In this document: in pieces, positions 1 through 4,708 of the stretch | Layout: each line of letters opens with the position of its first letter | How positions within the stretch are numbered: position 1 is the first letter of the stretch | Assembly: GCA_036260075.1 (NCBI GenBank) | Contig: DATAAM010000236.1 | Span: 1-5,437, forward strand | Source of the DNA: DATAAM01 sp036260075 | GTDB lineage: Bacteria; Actinomycetota; Acidimicrobiia; Acidimicrobiales; JAHWLA01 | Direction of reading: 5' to 3' | Length of the DNA stretch: 5,437 bases | Notes under the pieces: generated by a model | Seen by the model: the letters and a program-made list of their open reading frames with translations, nothing else | Database searches by the model: none | What the model was told of the DNA's origin: nothing | Made by a program: the position numbers and the translations under genes

Positions 1-199
1 CGCCCCGTTCCGCGGATCCATGGGCGGCCAGCGGCTGAACCTGCCGGTGGTCGGGATGTCGGTGGCGTCCGACGACGCGGGCTACCGCCTGGTGGCGTCC
101 GACGGCGGCATCTTCTCCTTCGGCGCCCCGTTCTTCGGCTCGACCGGCAGCATCCGGCTCAACCAGCCGGTGGTCGGCATGGCGGTGCCGGGGGTCTGA
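1..199 (+). CDS. C-terminal end of a secreted-type repeat protein (partial)
   Basis: Only the last 65 codons are present; the reading frame starts at base 2 and ends in TGA at 197-199. The translation contains just over one and a half copies of a 41-residue repeat: APFRGSMGGQRLN...PVVGM (residues 1-19), then YRLVASDGGIFSFG leading into APFFGSTGSIRLNQPVVGM (42-60), ending AVPGV. The two copies begin 123 bases apart. This Gly/Phe-rich 'FFGS-G...LN-PVVGM...GYWLVASDGGIFSFG' repeat is familiar from large extracellular proteins of Actinobacteria, especially Acidimicrobiia, where it probably folds as a beta-rich, propeller-like or fibrous domain. Its biochemical role is not known to me. The upstream part, including any signal peptide or enzymatic domain, is outside the window, so the function of the whole protein cannot be given. 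Repeat identity is confident; fold and location are inferred. Confidence 0.8.
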   Translation, partial: APFRGSMGGQRLNLPVVGMSVASDDAGYRLVASDGGIFSFGAPFFGSTGSIRLNQPVVGMAVPGV

Positions 200-363
200 T
201 GGCGGGCACTGCCAAGGACGCCGGCGCCGAGGTGGCGTGCCCGTCGTGCGGGCGCACGGTGCTCCAGAAGCAGATGATCCCCGTCCTCGGTGACGGCGGC
301 GGGGTGGCGTACCTGTGCGTCGAGTGCGCACGGGCCCGCCGCCCCGCCTCGATCACCGGCTGA
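199..363 (+). CDS. 54-aa zinc-ribbon microprotein, function unknown
   Basis: The ATG at 199-201 shares its A with the TGA stop of the upstream gene (TGATG), a classic translational-coupling arrangement, so a ribosome finishing the repeat protein could restart here. The 54-residue product carries CPSC at residues 14-17 and CVEC at 40-43, separated by 22 residues: two CxxC knuckles spaced as in small zinc ribbons that bind one Zn2+. The segment between them (LQKQMIPVLGDGGGVAYL) would form the beta hairpin. The C-terminus is basic (ARARRPASITG). There is no signal peptide or membrane segment, so it should be cytoplasmic, unlike its predicted exported neighbour. I do not recognise a named family. 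It could bind nucleic acid or protein, or be a structural Zn protein. The cysteine pattern and the overlap make a real gene likely despite its length. Confidence 0.68.
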   Translation: MAGTAKDAGAEVACPSCGRTVLQKQMIPVLGDGGGVAYLCVECARARRPASITG

Positions 364-372
364 CTCGTCGGC

Positions 373-418
373 TTTTCTCCGCAAATACGGGCCTCTGGAC
401 CCGTATTTGCGGAGAAAA
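373..418. terminator. Perfect 19-bp hairpin between convergent genes
   Basis: The left arm 373-391 (TTTTCTCCGCAAATACGGG) is perfectly complementary to the right arm 400-418, with an 8-nt loop CCTCTGGA at 392-399. It sits 10 bases after the stop of the + strand microprotein and 9 bases beyond the stop of the - strand acyl-CoA dehydrogenase, so it most likely ends both transcripts. It is not a textbook terminator: the T run is at the 5' foot and the A run at the 3' foot of the stem, so neither transcript has a U tract after the stem. U-less stem terminators are commonly proposed in Actinobacteria. The stem is AT-richer than its surroundings. Confidence 0.75.
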
Positions 419-426
419 CGTGAGGG

Positions 427-1644
427 CTACGCGGGCTTGGGCTCCTTCGGGAGCCCGAGCACCCGCTCCCCCACGATGTTGCGCTGGATCTCGGCGGTGC
501 CGCCCCAGATCGTCTCCGACCGGGAGAAGAAGAACGAGGCCTGCAAGGGGCTGACCGGGTAGCCCTTGCGGCCCCGGCGGCGGCCGATGCCGGGCACGAA
601 CTCCTCGGCGCTGGTGCCGGTGAGAACCTGGCCGTCCATGCCGAGGATATCGATGGCCAGCTCCATCACGTCTTGGTGGTACTCCGACCAGAACATCTTG
701 TTGAGGGGGCCGAGGGCGGCGGCCTGCTTGGTGCCGTGCAGCACGTCCGACAGCGAGCGCAGGCCGTTGATCTCCATGATCTTGACCTTGCTCCAGGCAG
801 CGGCCAGACCCTGGCGGATGCGGGGATCGCCGATGCGCCCGTTCTTTCGGGCCACGGCGACGATCTCGTCGAGCTCCTTCTGGAAGCGGCGGTGGCTGGT
901 GGTGGCGCTGGTTCCCCGCTCGAAGCCGAGGGTGGTCATGGCCACCTTCCAGCCGTCGTTCACGGCGCCGACCACGTTGTCCTTGGGGCAGCGGGCGTCT
1001 GTGAAGAAGACCTCGTTGAACTCGGCCGAGCCGTCGACCTGCTCGATGGGGCGCACCTCCACGCCCGGTTGGTTCATGGGCACGAGCAGGTAGGAGATGC
1101 CCGCGTGCTTGGGGGCCGTGGGGTCGGTGCGGGCCAGCAGGAAGATGTAGTCGGCGTACTGGGCCTGGGTGGTCCACACCTTCTGGCCGTTGATCACCCA
1201 CTCGTCGCCATCGAGCACGGCCTGGGTCTTGAGGCCGGCGAGGTCGGAGCCCGCGTCGGGTTCGGAGAAGCCCTGGCACCAGCTGATCTCGCCCCGCAGG
1301 ATCTTCGGCAGGAACTCCTTCTTCTGCTCCTCGGTGCCCCACTGGAGGATGGTGGGGCCGACGAGCGTGTCCCCGAAGAAGTCGGCCCGCATGGGAGCGC
1401 CCGCCCGGGCGAACTCCTCGTGCAGCACCACCTGCTGCATGGTGGTGAGCCCCTTGCCGCCGTACTCCGTGGGCCACGAGGCGCAGATCCACCCGCCCTC
1501 GTGGAGCTTTCGCACCCATGTGCGGTTGAACTCCTGGCGGGCCTCGCCCGTGAGCTCGTGGAAGTCGGGGGGGAGGTGCTCCTCCAGCCAGGCGCGGATC
1601 TCGGTGCGGAACTGCTCGGCCTCGGGCGGGTACCTCAGGTCCAT
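427..1644 (-). CDS. Acyl-CoA dehydrogenase, FadE type
   Basis: This 405-aa FAD-dependent enzyme should oxidise an acyl-CoA to the trans-2-enoyl-CoA in the cytoplasm, passing electrons to ETF. The full family length is present: an N-terminal helical domain (about 1-115, with WPTEYGGKG at 57-65), the middle beta domain with the FAD/substrate signature WCQGFSEPDAGSDLAGLKT (122-140) and VINGQKVWTT (150-159), and the C-terminal helical domain ending in IWGGTAEIQRNIVGERVLGLPKEP (379-402). The residue matching the catalytic Glu of medium-chain enzymes (before GT in the last motif) is Gly381. Glu242 in LGFERG (239-244) matches the alternative position used by isovaleryl-CoA dehydrogenase and FadE26-type enzymes and is the likely base. 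The similarity is to mycobacterial lipid or steroid side-chain FadE proteins, but the substrate cannot be read from sequence. The ATG at 1642-1644 is preceded by a TANNNT box and no Shine-Dalgarno. Confidence 0.95.
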   Translation of the reverse strand: MDLRYPPEAEQFRTEIRAWLEEHLPPDFHELTGEARQEFNRTWVRKLHEGGWICASWPTEYGGKGLTTMQQVVLHEEFARAGAPMRADFFGDTLVGPTILQWGTEEQKKEFLPKILRGEISWCQGFSEPDAGSDLAGLKTQAVLDGDEWVINGQKVWTTQAQYADYIFLLARTDPTAPKHAGISYLLVPMNQPGVEVRPIEQVDGSAEFNEVFFTDARCPKDNVVGAVNDGWKVAMTTLGFERGTSATTSHRRFQKELDEIVAVARKNGRIGDPRIRQGLAAAWSKVKIMEINGLRSLSDVLHGTKQAAALGPLNKMFWSEYHQDVMELAIDILGMDGQVLTGTSAEEFVPGIGRRRGRKGYPVSPLQASFFFSRSETIWGGTAEIQRNIVGERVLGLPKEPKPA

Positions 1645-1650
1645 GCCCGT

Positions 1651-1656
1651 ATGTTA
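1651..1656 (-). promoter_or_regulatory. Leaderless -10 box of the acyl-CoA dehydrogenase gene
   Basis: On the minus strand TAACAT is followed by 6 nt (ACGGGC) and then the ATG start. This is the spacing at which transcription would begin on the start codon. No purine-rich ribosome site and no recognisable -35 element are present. The box overlaps a palindrome that could be an operator. Confidence 0.5.
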
Positions 1657-1668
1657 CTCACCGGTAAC
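1653..1668. promoter_or_regulatory. Candidate operator palindrome
   Basis: GTTACTCACCGGTAAC has 5-bp inverted arms (GTTAC/GTAAC) around a 6-bp spacer, with a second small palindrome ACCGGT at 1660-1665. It occupies nearly the whole 23-bp gap between the oxidoreductase stop and the acyl-CoA dehydrogenase start, and it overlaps the presumed -10 box. The size and symmetry fit a TetR- or MarR-like dimer site, such as those that control acyl-CoA metabolism genes in Actinobacteria. Binding at this place would block RNA polymerase. The regulator is not in the window and I cannot assign the motif to a named one. Confidence 0.4.
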
Positions 1669-2624
1669 TAACGGGGCGCCAGGTCCCGGATCGCCTGCCA
1701 CTGGTCGACGCCGAAGGGCAGGATCAGGGGCGCCGTGGTGGTGACCCCGTTGGCCACGTACTGCTCGATGCGCTCCCGGCAGGCCTCGGGCGGGCCGTGC
1801 ACGATGAGGTCGTCCACCACCTCGTCGGGGACGGCGGCTGCCGCCGCCTTGCGGTCCCCCGCCTTCCAGTTGTCCCACAGGCCCTTGAGCGCGGGCCCGC
1901 GGCCCAGCCACTCGTGGAAGGCGGCGTACACCGGCACTGTCAGGTAGGCGGCGATCGCCATGCGACCGAAGTGGCGCACGGTCGCCGTGTCGTCCGACGG
2001 GCACACGAAGATGCGGGCCACCACCTCCTTGCCCGGGCCGATCTTCGGCACGACGGTGCGGACGTCGTCGGGCGAGAGCCAGTTGATCACGGCGCCGTCG
2101 GCCTCGCGGCCTGCCAGTCGCAGCATCCCGGGCCGCAGGGCGGCGACGACGATGGGTGGGACGTGCTCGGGGGCGAGCGGGCGGCCGAGCTTGAAGCCCT
2201 TGACGGCGAACGTGTCGTAGGCCTCGTCGACCTTCTCGCCCGCCAGCGCCTTCTTCAGGAAGCGCACGGTGTCGCGCACTCGCTTGTAGGGCTCCTCGAA
2301 GGGTGTGTCGTTCCACCGCTCGACGATCACGTCGGAGGACGTGCCCAGGCCCAGCACGAAGCGGCCCGGTGCGGCTTCCGCCATGGCCGCCGCCGTCATG
2401 GCCAGGACCGCGGGGCCCCGGGTGTAGACGGGCACCACCGCTGTGCCGAGCCGCAGCGTGGGGGCCCAGGCCGCCGCCAGCGCCAGCGGCGTGAAGCCGT
2501 CGGTGCCGTTGGCCTCGGCCGACCACACGTCGGTGTAGCCGAGGTCGGCCAGCTCGCCGATCCAGTCGCGCTGGTCGGCCAGCGGCACGTTCTCGAACGG
2601 GATCGTGATGCCGTAGCGGGCCAT
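1668..2624 (-). CDS. LLM-class F420-dependent oxidoreductase
   Basis: This 318-aa protein has the luciferase-like monooxygenase TIM-barrel pattern and the normal length of that superfamily. Visible landmarks: the N-terminal strand YGITIPFENV (4-13); the LADLGYTDVWSAEANGTDGFTPLA segment (26-48); LGTAVVPVYTRGP (59-71), the strand and cis-peptide region that lines the cofactor site; GRFVLGLGTSS (87-97); and RPGMLRLAGREADGAVINWLSP (164-185), typical of actinobacterial members annotated as F420-dependent. Such enzymes transfer hydride between coenzyme F420 and varied substrates; F420 rather than FMN is inferred from this similarity. The substrate is unknown. Its neighbours suggest a role in lipid or other acyl-compound metabolism, but that is only association. 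The ATG start at 2622-2624 has TAGCGT six bases upstream and no Shine-Dalgarno. The TAG stop overlaps the operator-like palindrome before the next gene. Confidence 0.92.
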   Translation of the reverse strand: MARYGITIPFENVPLADQRDWIGELADLGYTDVWSAEANGTDGFTPLALAAAWAPTLRLGTAVVPVYTRGPAVLAMTAAAMAEAAPGRFVLGLGTSSDVIVERWNDTPFEEPYKRVRDTVRFLKKALAGEKVDEAYDTFAVKGFKLGRPLAPEHVPPIVVAALRPGMLRLAGREADGAVINWLSPDDVRTVVPKIGPGKEVVARIFVCPSDDTATVRHFGRMAIAAYLTVPVYAAFHEWLGRGPALKGLWDNWKAGDRKAAAAAVPDEVVDDLIVHGPPEACRERIEQYVANGVTTTAPLILPFGVDQWQAIRDLAPR

Positions 2625-2630
2625 CGCGGC

Positions 2631-2636
2631 ACGCTA
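2631..2636 (-). promoter_or_regulatory. Leaderless -10 box of the oxidoreductase gene
   Basis: On the minus strand TAGCGT is followed by 6 nt (GCCGCG) and the ATG. This is the same spacing as upstream of the acyl-CoA dehydrogenase gene, and again no Shine-Dalgarno is visible. It lies just downstream of the hairpin that should end the thioesterase transcript, which supports an independent promoter here. Confidence 0.5.
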
Positions 2637-2650
2637 GCCCCGTCCCCGGG

Positions 2651-2699
2651 CGCTTTCGTCCTGATGCGGGCCCCTGGCCCGGATCCAGGACGAAGTGCG
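2651..2699 (-). terminator. Imperfect hairpin after the thioesterase gene
   Basis: The strong core TTCGTCCTG (2655-2663) pairs with CAGGACGAA (2686-2694). The stem continues inward with A2664-T2684 and T2665-A2683 (bulge C2685), a G2666/G2682 mismatch, then CGGG (2667-2670) with CCCG (2678-2681), leaving a 7-nt loop CCCCTGG. The foot can extend to CGC/GCG at 2651-2653 and 2697-2699. It starts within 3 bases of the thioesterase stop and precedes the next gene's -10 box, so it fits a minus-strand terminator. There is no U tract. Its apex closely matches the hairpin at 373-418. Confidence 0.65.
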
Positions 2700-2701
2700 G
2701 C

Positions 2702-3502
2702 TCAGCCTCGCCAGAAGCGGACGACCGCCGACTGCGCCGCGGTGGCGAGCAACGTGCCGTCCTCCGTCCACATGTCGAGGTGGCCGTGGGCCACGCCGCG
2801 CTCGACGGCAGCCACGTGCACGTCGAGCAGCAGCCATTCCGGCGAGCGGCGGGGTGCCCGAACGACCCTCAGGGTTGTGTCGAGGCTCGTCCCGCCCGCC
2901 CGCTGCCCCAACGCCTGGCCGACGCCGAAGGGCACGTAGTCCGCCAGCAGGGCGAGCGCGGCCCCGTCGACGACGTCGAGGCCGGGCGCCCGGACCCAGA
3001 GCCTGGTGGTGCCGGTGCCGGGCGTGCCGTCGAGCTCGTCGGGCCGGCGACCGTCGGCGATGCGGATGTCCAGGCGTGCCGCCACGCCGGTGGGCTCGCC
3101 GTGCCAGTGGCGGCGGGTCGGGCACGTCTCCGGCGGCGGCGGCGCGGGCGGCGACACCCACTGCCCGCCCGCCTCCATGGGCCGCTCCCCGAACGCGCCC
3201 GCCACGAGGAGGACCTCGGCCCCGTCGGCTGTCGCCACCACCCGTGCCTGGGCGATCTGAGCGCCCTCGCTCGGGGTGACGTCGAGCTCGAGCACGGCGG
3301 GCGGGTAGGCGCTGCTCAGGAACTGCGCCGTGGCCCACAGCACGGGCCTGGCGGTCACGGCCTCCATCGCCGCGACCCCGGCGGCCAGCCCGGCGCCGCC
3401 GTAGAGGAAGCCGAGCGGCGTGCACACGCCCTCCGTCACCGGCAGGCGCCAGTGCGTGGGATCGCCGGTCTCCTCCAAGCCGAGGAACTGCTGGATGTCC
3501 AC
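2702..3502 (-). CDS. TesB-like double-hotdog acyl-CoA thioesterase
   Basis: This 266-aa protein matches the acyl-CoA thioesterase II layout of two hotdog domains in one chain. The N-terminal half has GFLYGGAGLAAGVAAME (31-47), the helix that wraps the first hotdog, and a strand at 83-105 (IAQARVVATADGAEVLLVAGAFG). The C-terminal half has LALLADYVPFG (183-193), GTSLDTTLRVVR (204-215), WLLLDVHVAAVERGVAHGH (223-241) and the closing strand LLATAAQSAVVR (251-262). By analogy with E. coli TesB the catalytic Asp, Thr/Ser and Gln would be Asp188, a residue of SLDTT, and Gln257; this alignment was made by eye. It would hydrolyse acyl-CoA to free acid plus CoA in the cytoplasm; chain-length preference is unknown. 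A proline-rich linker (about 117-125) joins the halves. The start is GTG at 3500-3502, chosen because the family N-terminus and a TANNNT box both fit there. Confidence 0.85.
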   Translation of the reverse strand: MDIQQFLGLEETGDPTHWRLPVTEGVCTPLGFLYGGAGLAAGVAAMEAVTARPVLWATAQFLSSAYPPAVLELDVTPSEGAQIAQARVVATADGAEVLLVAGAFGERPMEAGGQWVSPPAPPPPETCPTRRHWHGEPTGVAARLDIRIADGRRPDELDGTPGTGTTRLWVRAPGLDVVDGAALALLADYVPFGVGQALGQRAGGTSLDTTLRVVRAPRRSPEWLLLDVHVAAVERGVAHGHLDMWTEDGTLLATAAQSAVVRFWRG

Positions 3503-3509
3503 CGAGCGC

Positions 3510-3515
3510 AGCCTA
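3510..3515 (-). promoter_or_regulatory. Leaderless -10 box of the thioesterase gene
   Basis: On the minus strand TAGGCT is followed by 7 nt (GCGCTCG) and the GTG start. No Shine-Dalgarno is visible, so a transcript starting at or next to the GTG is likely. Confidence 0.45.
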
Positions 3516-3562
3516 CGGAGCCCCGGCGTGCCGCCGCTCCGATAACTGTCTCACCCCCTCTT

Positions 3563-3568
3563 CATACT
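3563..3568 (+). promoter_or_regulatory. Possible -10 box of the small WRLD protein gene
   Basis: CATACT is followed by 6 nt (CGTCTC) and the ATG at 3575. It differs from TANNNT in its first base but keeps the spacing seen upstream of the other genes, and no Shine-Dalgarno is present. The divergent thioesterase promoter is about 50 bp away, so the two may share control. The hexamer GTCTCA also occurs twice in this gap, at 3548-3553 and 3570-3575. Confidence 0.3.
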
Positions 3569-3574
3569 CGTCTC

Positions 3575-3745
3575 ATGGCACGACAGCTGGTCCTCCTCGA
3601 TGGCGGCGCCGCCGACTGGCGCCTCGACGACGCCACCCGCACCACTGGGCGCCAGGGCGTCGCGGCGGCCCGGGCCGCCTTGGCAGCCGTCCGCCCCTCC
3701 CGCCCGGTGGGCGACTCCGACACGCCTCCGCCTGCCGCCGCATGA
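3575..3745 (+). CDS. 56-aa WRLD-motif small protein, function unknown
   Basis: The 56-residue product begins MARQLVLLDGG, followed by DWRLDDATRTTGRQGVAAARAAL (14-36), and ends in a low-complexity Pro/Ala tail. The pattern W-R-L-D-x-x-T-R-x-x-G-R-x-G-[VI]-A-x-A-R-x-A-L resembles, from memory, a group of very short actinobacterial hypothetical proteins with this acidic-then-amphipathic segment near the N-terminus. Residues 18-40 are likely one or two helices. There is no signal peptide, cysteine or membrane segment. The same frame is open for hundreds of bases upstream, but that part runs antisense through the thioesterase gene and is not protein-like. The ATG at 3575-3577 is the start because the recognisable motif begins right after it and a -10-like box lies 6 nt before it. 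It is divergent from the thioesterase with a 72-bp gap. I cannot assign a function. Confidence 0.6.
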   Translation: MARQLVLLDGGAADWRLDDATRTTGRQGVAAARAALAAVRPSRPVGDSDTPPPAAA

Positions 3746-3802
3746 CGCCCCTCGCCTGCTCCTGCCTCCTCCGGTCCCGAGTCGCCTGCCGCCGCGTGAC
3801 GC
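3730..3802 (+). repeat. 19-bp direct repeat, two copies 54 bp apart
   Basis: GCCTGCCGCCGCATGACGC at 3730-3748 recurs at 3784-3802 with one change (A3742 to G3796). Each copy contains a TGA in the same frame (3743-3745 and 3797-3799). The first copy carries the stop codon of the 56-aa protein. Flanking bases match only in short patches, so this may be an old 54-bp tandem duplication or a chance likeness in GC-rich sequence. Confidence 0.45.
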
Positions 3803-4095
3803 TCCGCACCGGCCCGGGGAGGCGGCCGGCCTGGAGTAGCGTCCCGCCCTGACGCCGAGTCGTCCTCGCTCTGGCGGGCACGTCGGTCGACCTCGTCACC
3901 GACGCCGCACCGGGAGCGGCTGCCTGTGGGCGTGCAGGGCGCTCGTGGGGCGGTGCCCGTAGATCGAGCAGCAGCTGCGACGGCGTGCTGCTCCTCCTCC
4001 TGCTCGGGGCGCCGGAGCCGGCACTCCCAGCGGACGTTCGCGGCCGCGCCCGACCACGGCCGCCTCGCACTCGTCCCCTCGCCTTGGAGGTGTTC
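3746..4095. other. Gene-poor region of about 350 bp
   Basis: No open frame here on either strand has protein-like composition; the long minus-strand frames crossing it are arginine-rich antisense frames of the nuclease gene. It contains the second copy of the 19-bp repeat, a TANNNT box (TAGCGT, 3837-3842) followed 6 nt later by CTG rather than ATG or GTG, a 7-bp stem CGTCGGT/ACCGACG (3881-3887 with 3898-3904), and the ribosome site of the nuclease gene. The TAGCGT box could drive the nuclease gene through a 5' leader of roughly 245 nt. I see no RNA gene or convincing riboswitch. Confidence 0.5.
4086..4090 (+). promoter_or_regulatory. Shine-Dalgarno of the nuclease gene
   Basis: GGAGG lies 5 nt (TGTTC) before the ATG at 4096. 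It decides the start against an in-frame GTG at 3985, which would add 37 residues that do not make a better export signal. It is the only strong Shine-Dalgarno next to a start codon in the window. Confidence 0.75.
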
Positions 4096-4659
4096 ATGCT
4101 CCGACGCGCCCCCACGCCGCGCCACGGGCGGTCGTGGCTCCGGCGCGGGCTGCTGCCCGTCGGCATCGCGCTGTTCGCGGGCGCGGCCTGCAACCGCGCA
4201 CCGGCGGCCGTCGATCCGGTGCTGCCCCCCGACGTGGGCGTCGTGACCCGCGTCGTCGACGGCGACACGCTGCGCCTCCGCCTGGCCCGCCGCCACGAGA
4301 CCGTCCGGCTCATCGGCATCGACACGCCGGAGTCGGTGCGGCCGCGCGCGCCCGTCGAGTGCTTCGGACGGGAGGCCGCTCGTCGCCTGCGCTCGCTCGT
4401 GCCGCCGGGCACGCAGGTCCGGCTCGAACGCGACGTCGAGCTGCGCGACCGCTACGACCGCCTGCTCGCCTACGTGTTCCGACGGCGCGACGGCCTCTTC
4501 GTCAACGAAGCGCTGGCGCGAGACGGCTTCGCCCGCACGGCCACCATCCCGCCCAACCAGGCCTACGTCGACCGCTTCGTCGACGCCGTCACCGACGCCC
4601 GCGCCGCCGAGCGCGGCCTGTGGCACGCCTGTCGCCACGACGAGCGCGGCCCACCGTGA
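4096..4659 (+). CDS. Thermonuclease-family (SNase-like) nuclease, predicted lipoprotein
   Basis: The 187-aa product has an Arg-rich N-terminus with a twin arginine (R16-R17 in SWLRRGLLPVG), a hydrophobic stretch (about 19-31) and Cys32 in AGAAC, which fits a loose lipobox; export by Sec or Tat and anchoring at the outer membrane face are inferred. Residues 48-179 are a staphylococcal-nuclease domain: VVTRVVDGDTLRL (49-61), VRLIGIDTPES (70-80), FGREAARRL (90-98), DRYDRLLAYVF (118-128), LFVNEALARDGFA (134-146) and ERGLWHAC (172-179). By alignment with the S. aureus enzyme, the Ca2+ and catalytic residues are kept: Asp57, Arg71, Asp76, Thr77, Glu79 and Arg122. It should therefore be an active Ca2+-dependent nuclease that cuts DNA/RNA outside the cytoplasm, for nutrient scavenging or DNA turnover. 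Cys89 and Cys179 could form a disulfide, consistent with export. Confidence 0.92.
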   Translation: MLRRAPTPRHGRSWLRRGLLPVGIALFAGAACNRAPAAVDPVLPPDVGVVTRVVDGDTLRLRLARRHETVRLIGIDTPESVRPRAPVECFGREAARRLRSLVPPGTQVRLERDVELRDRYDRLLAYVFRRRDGLFVNEALARDGFARTATIPPNQAYVDRFVDAVTDARAAERGLWHACRHDERGPP

Positions 4660-4678
4660 GCCACGCCGGCGTCATCGC

Positions 4679-4696
4679 AGCCCGATCAGCCGGGCT
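4679..4696. other. Small hairpin between nuclease and deacetylase genes
   Basis: AGCCCG (4679-4684) pairs with CGGGCT (4691-4696) around a 6-nt loop ATCAGC. It lies 19 bases after the nuclease stop and its last base is the first base of the downstream -10 box. It may be a weak terminator or an operator; six base pairs is too little to decide. Confidence 0.3.
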
Positions 4697-4701
4697 ACGG
4701 T
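4696..4701 (+). promoter_or_regulatory. Leaderless -10 box of the deacetylase gene
   Basis: TACGGT is followed by 7 nt (CCGGACC) and the GTG at 4709. The spacing matches the thioesterase gene, which also starts with GTG. No Shine-Dalgarno is visible. Confidence 0.45.
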
Positions 4702-4708
4702 CCGGACC

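Noticed and set aside
353..1519. 388-codon open frame on - overlapping the acyl-CoA dehydrogenase gene in another frame
   Set aside because: It is an Arg/Gly/His-rich shifted reading of the same gene; the alternative frame carries all the family motifs.
673..1671. 332-codon open frame on + across the acyl-CoA dehydrogenase gene
   Set aside because: It is antisense to a clear full-length enzyme; its Gly/Leu/Val/Ala/His-rich composition with no motif is the usual by-product of GC-rich codon bias.
427..3502. A single three-gene operon for the minus-strand genes
   Set aside because: A terminator-like hairpin separates the first two genes and each gene has its own TANNNT box at leaderless spacing; separate units are the better reading, although some readthrough is possible.
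2780..3745. 321-codon open frame on + covering the thioesterase antisense strand and the 56-aa protein
   Set aside because: Only its last 56 codons look like protein; the rest is antisense to the thioesterase. The start was set at 3575.
3985..4095. Upstream GTG start for the nuclease with a Leu-rich leader (MLLLLLL)
   Set aside because: The Leu run is too short for a signal peptide and is followed by Pro/Arg-rich sequence; the GGAGG site and lipoprotein signal favour 4096.
3562..4638. 358-codon open frame on - opposite the nuclease gene
   Set aside because: It is antisense to a nuclease with all catalytic residues, and its product has no recognisable motif.
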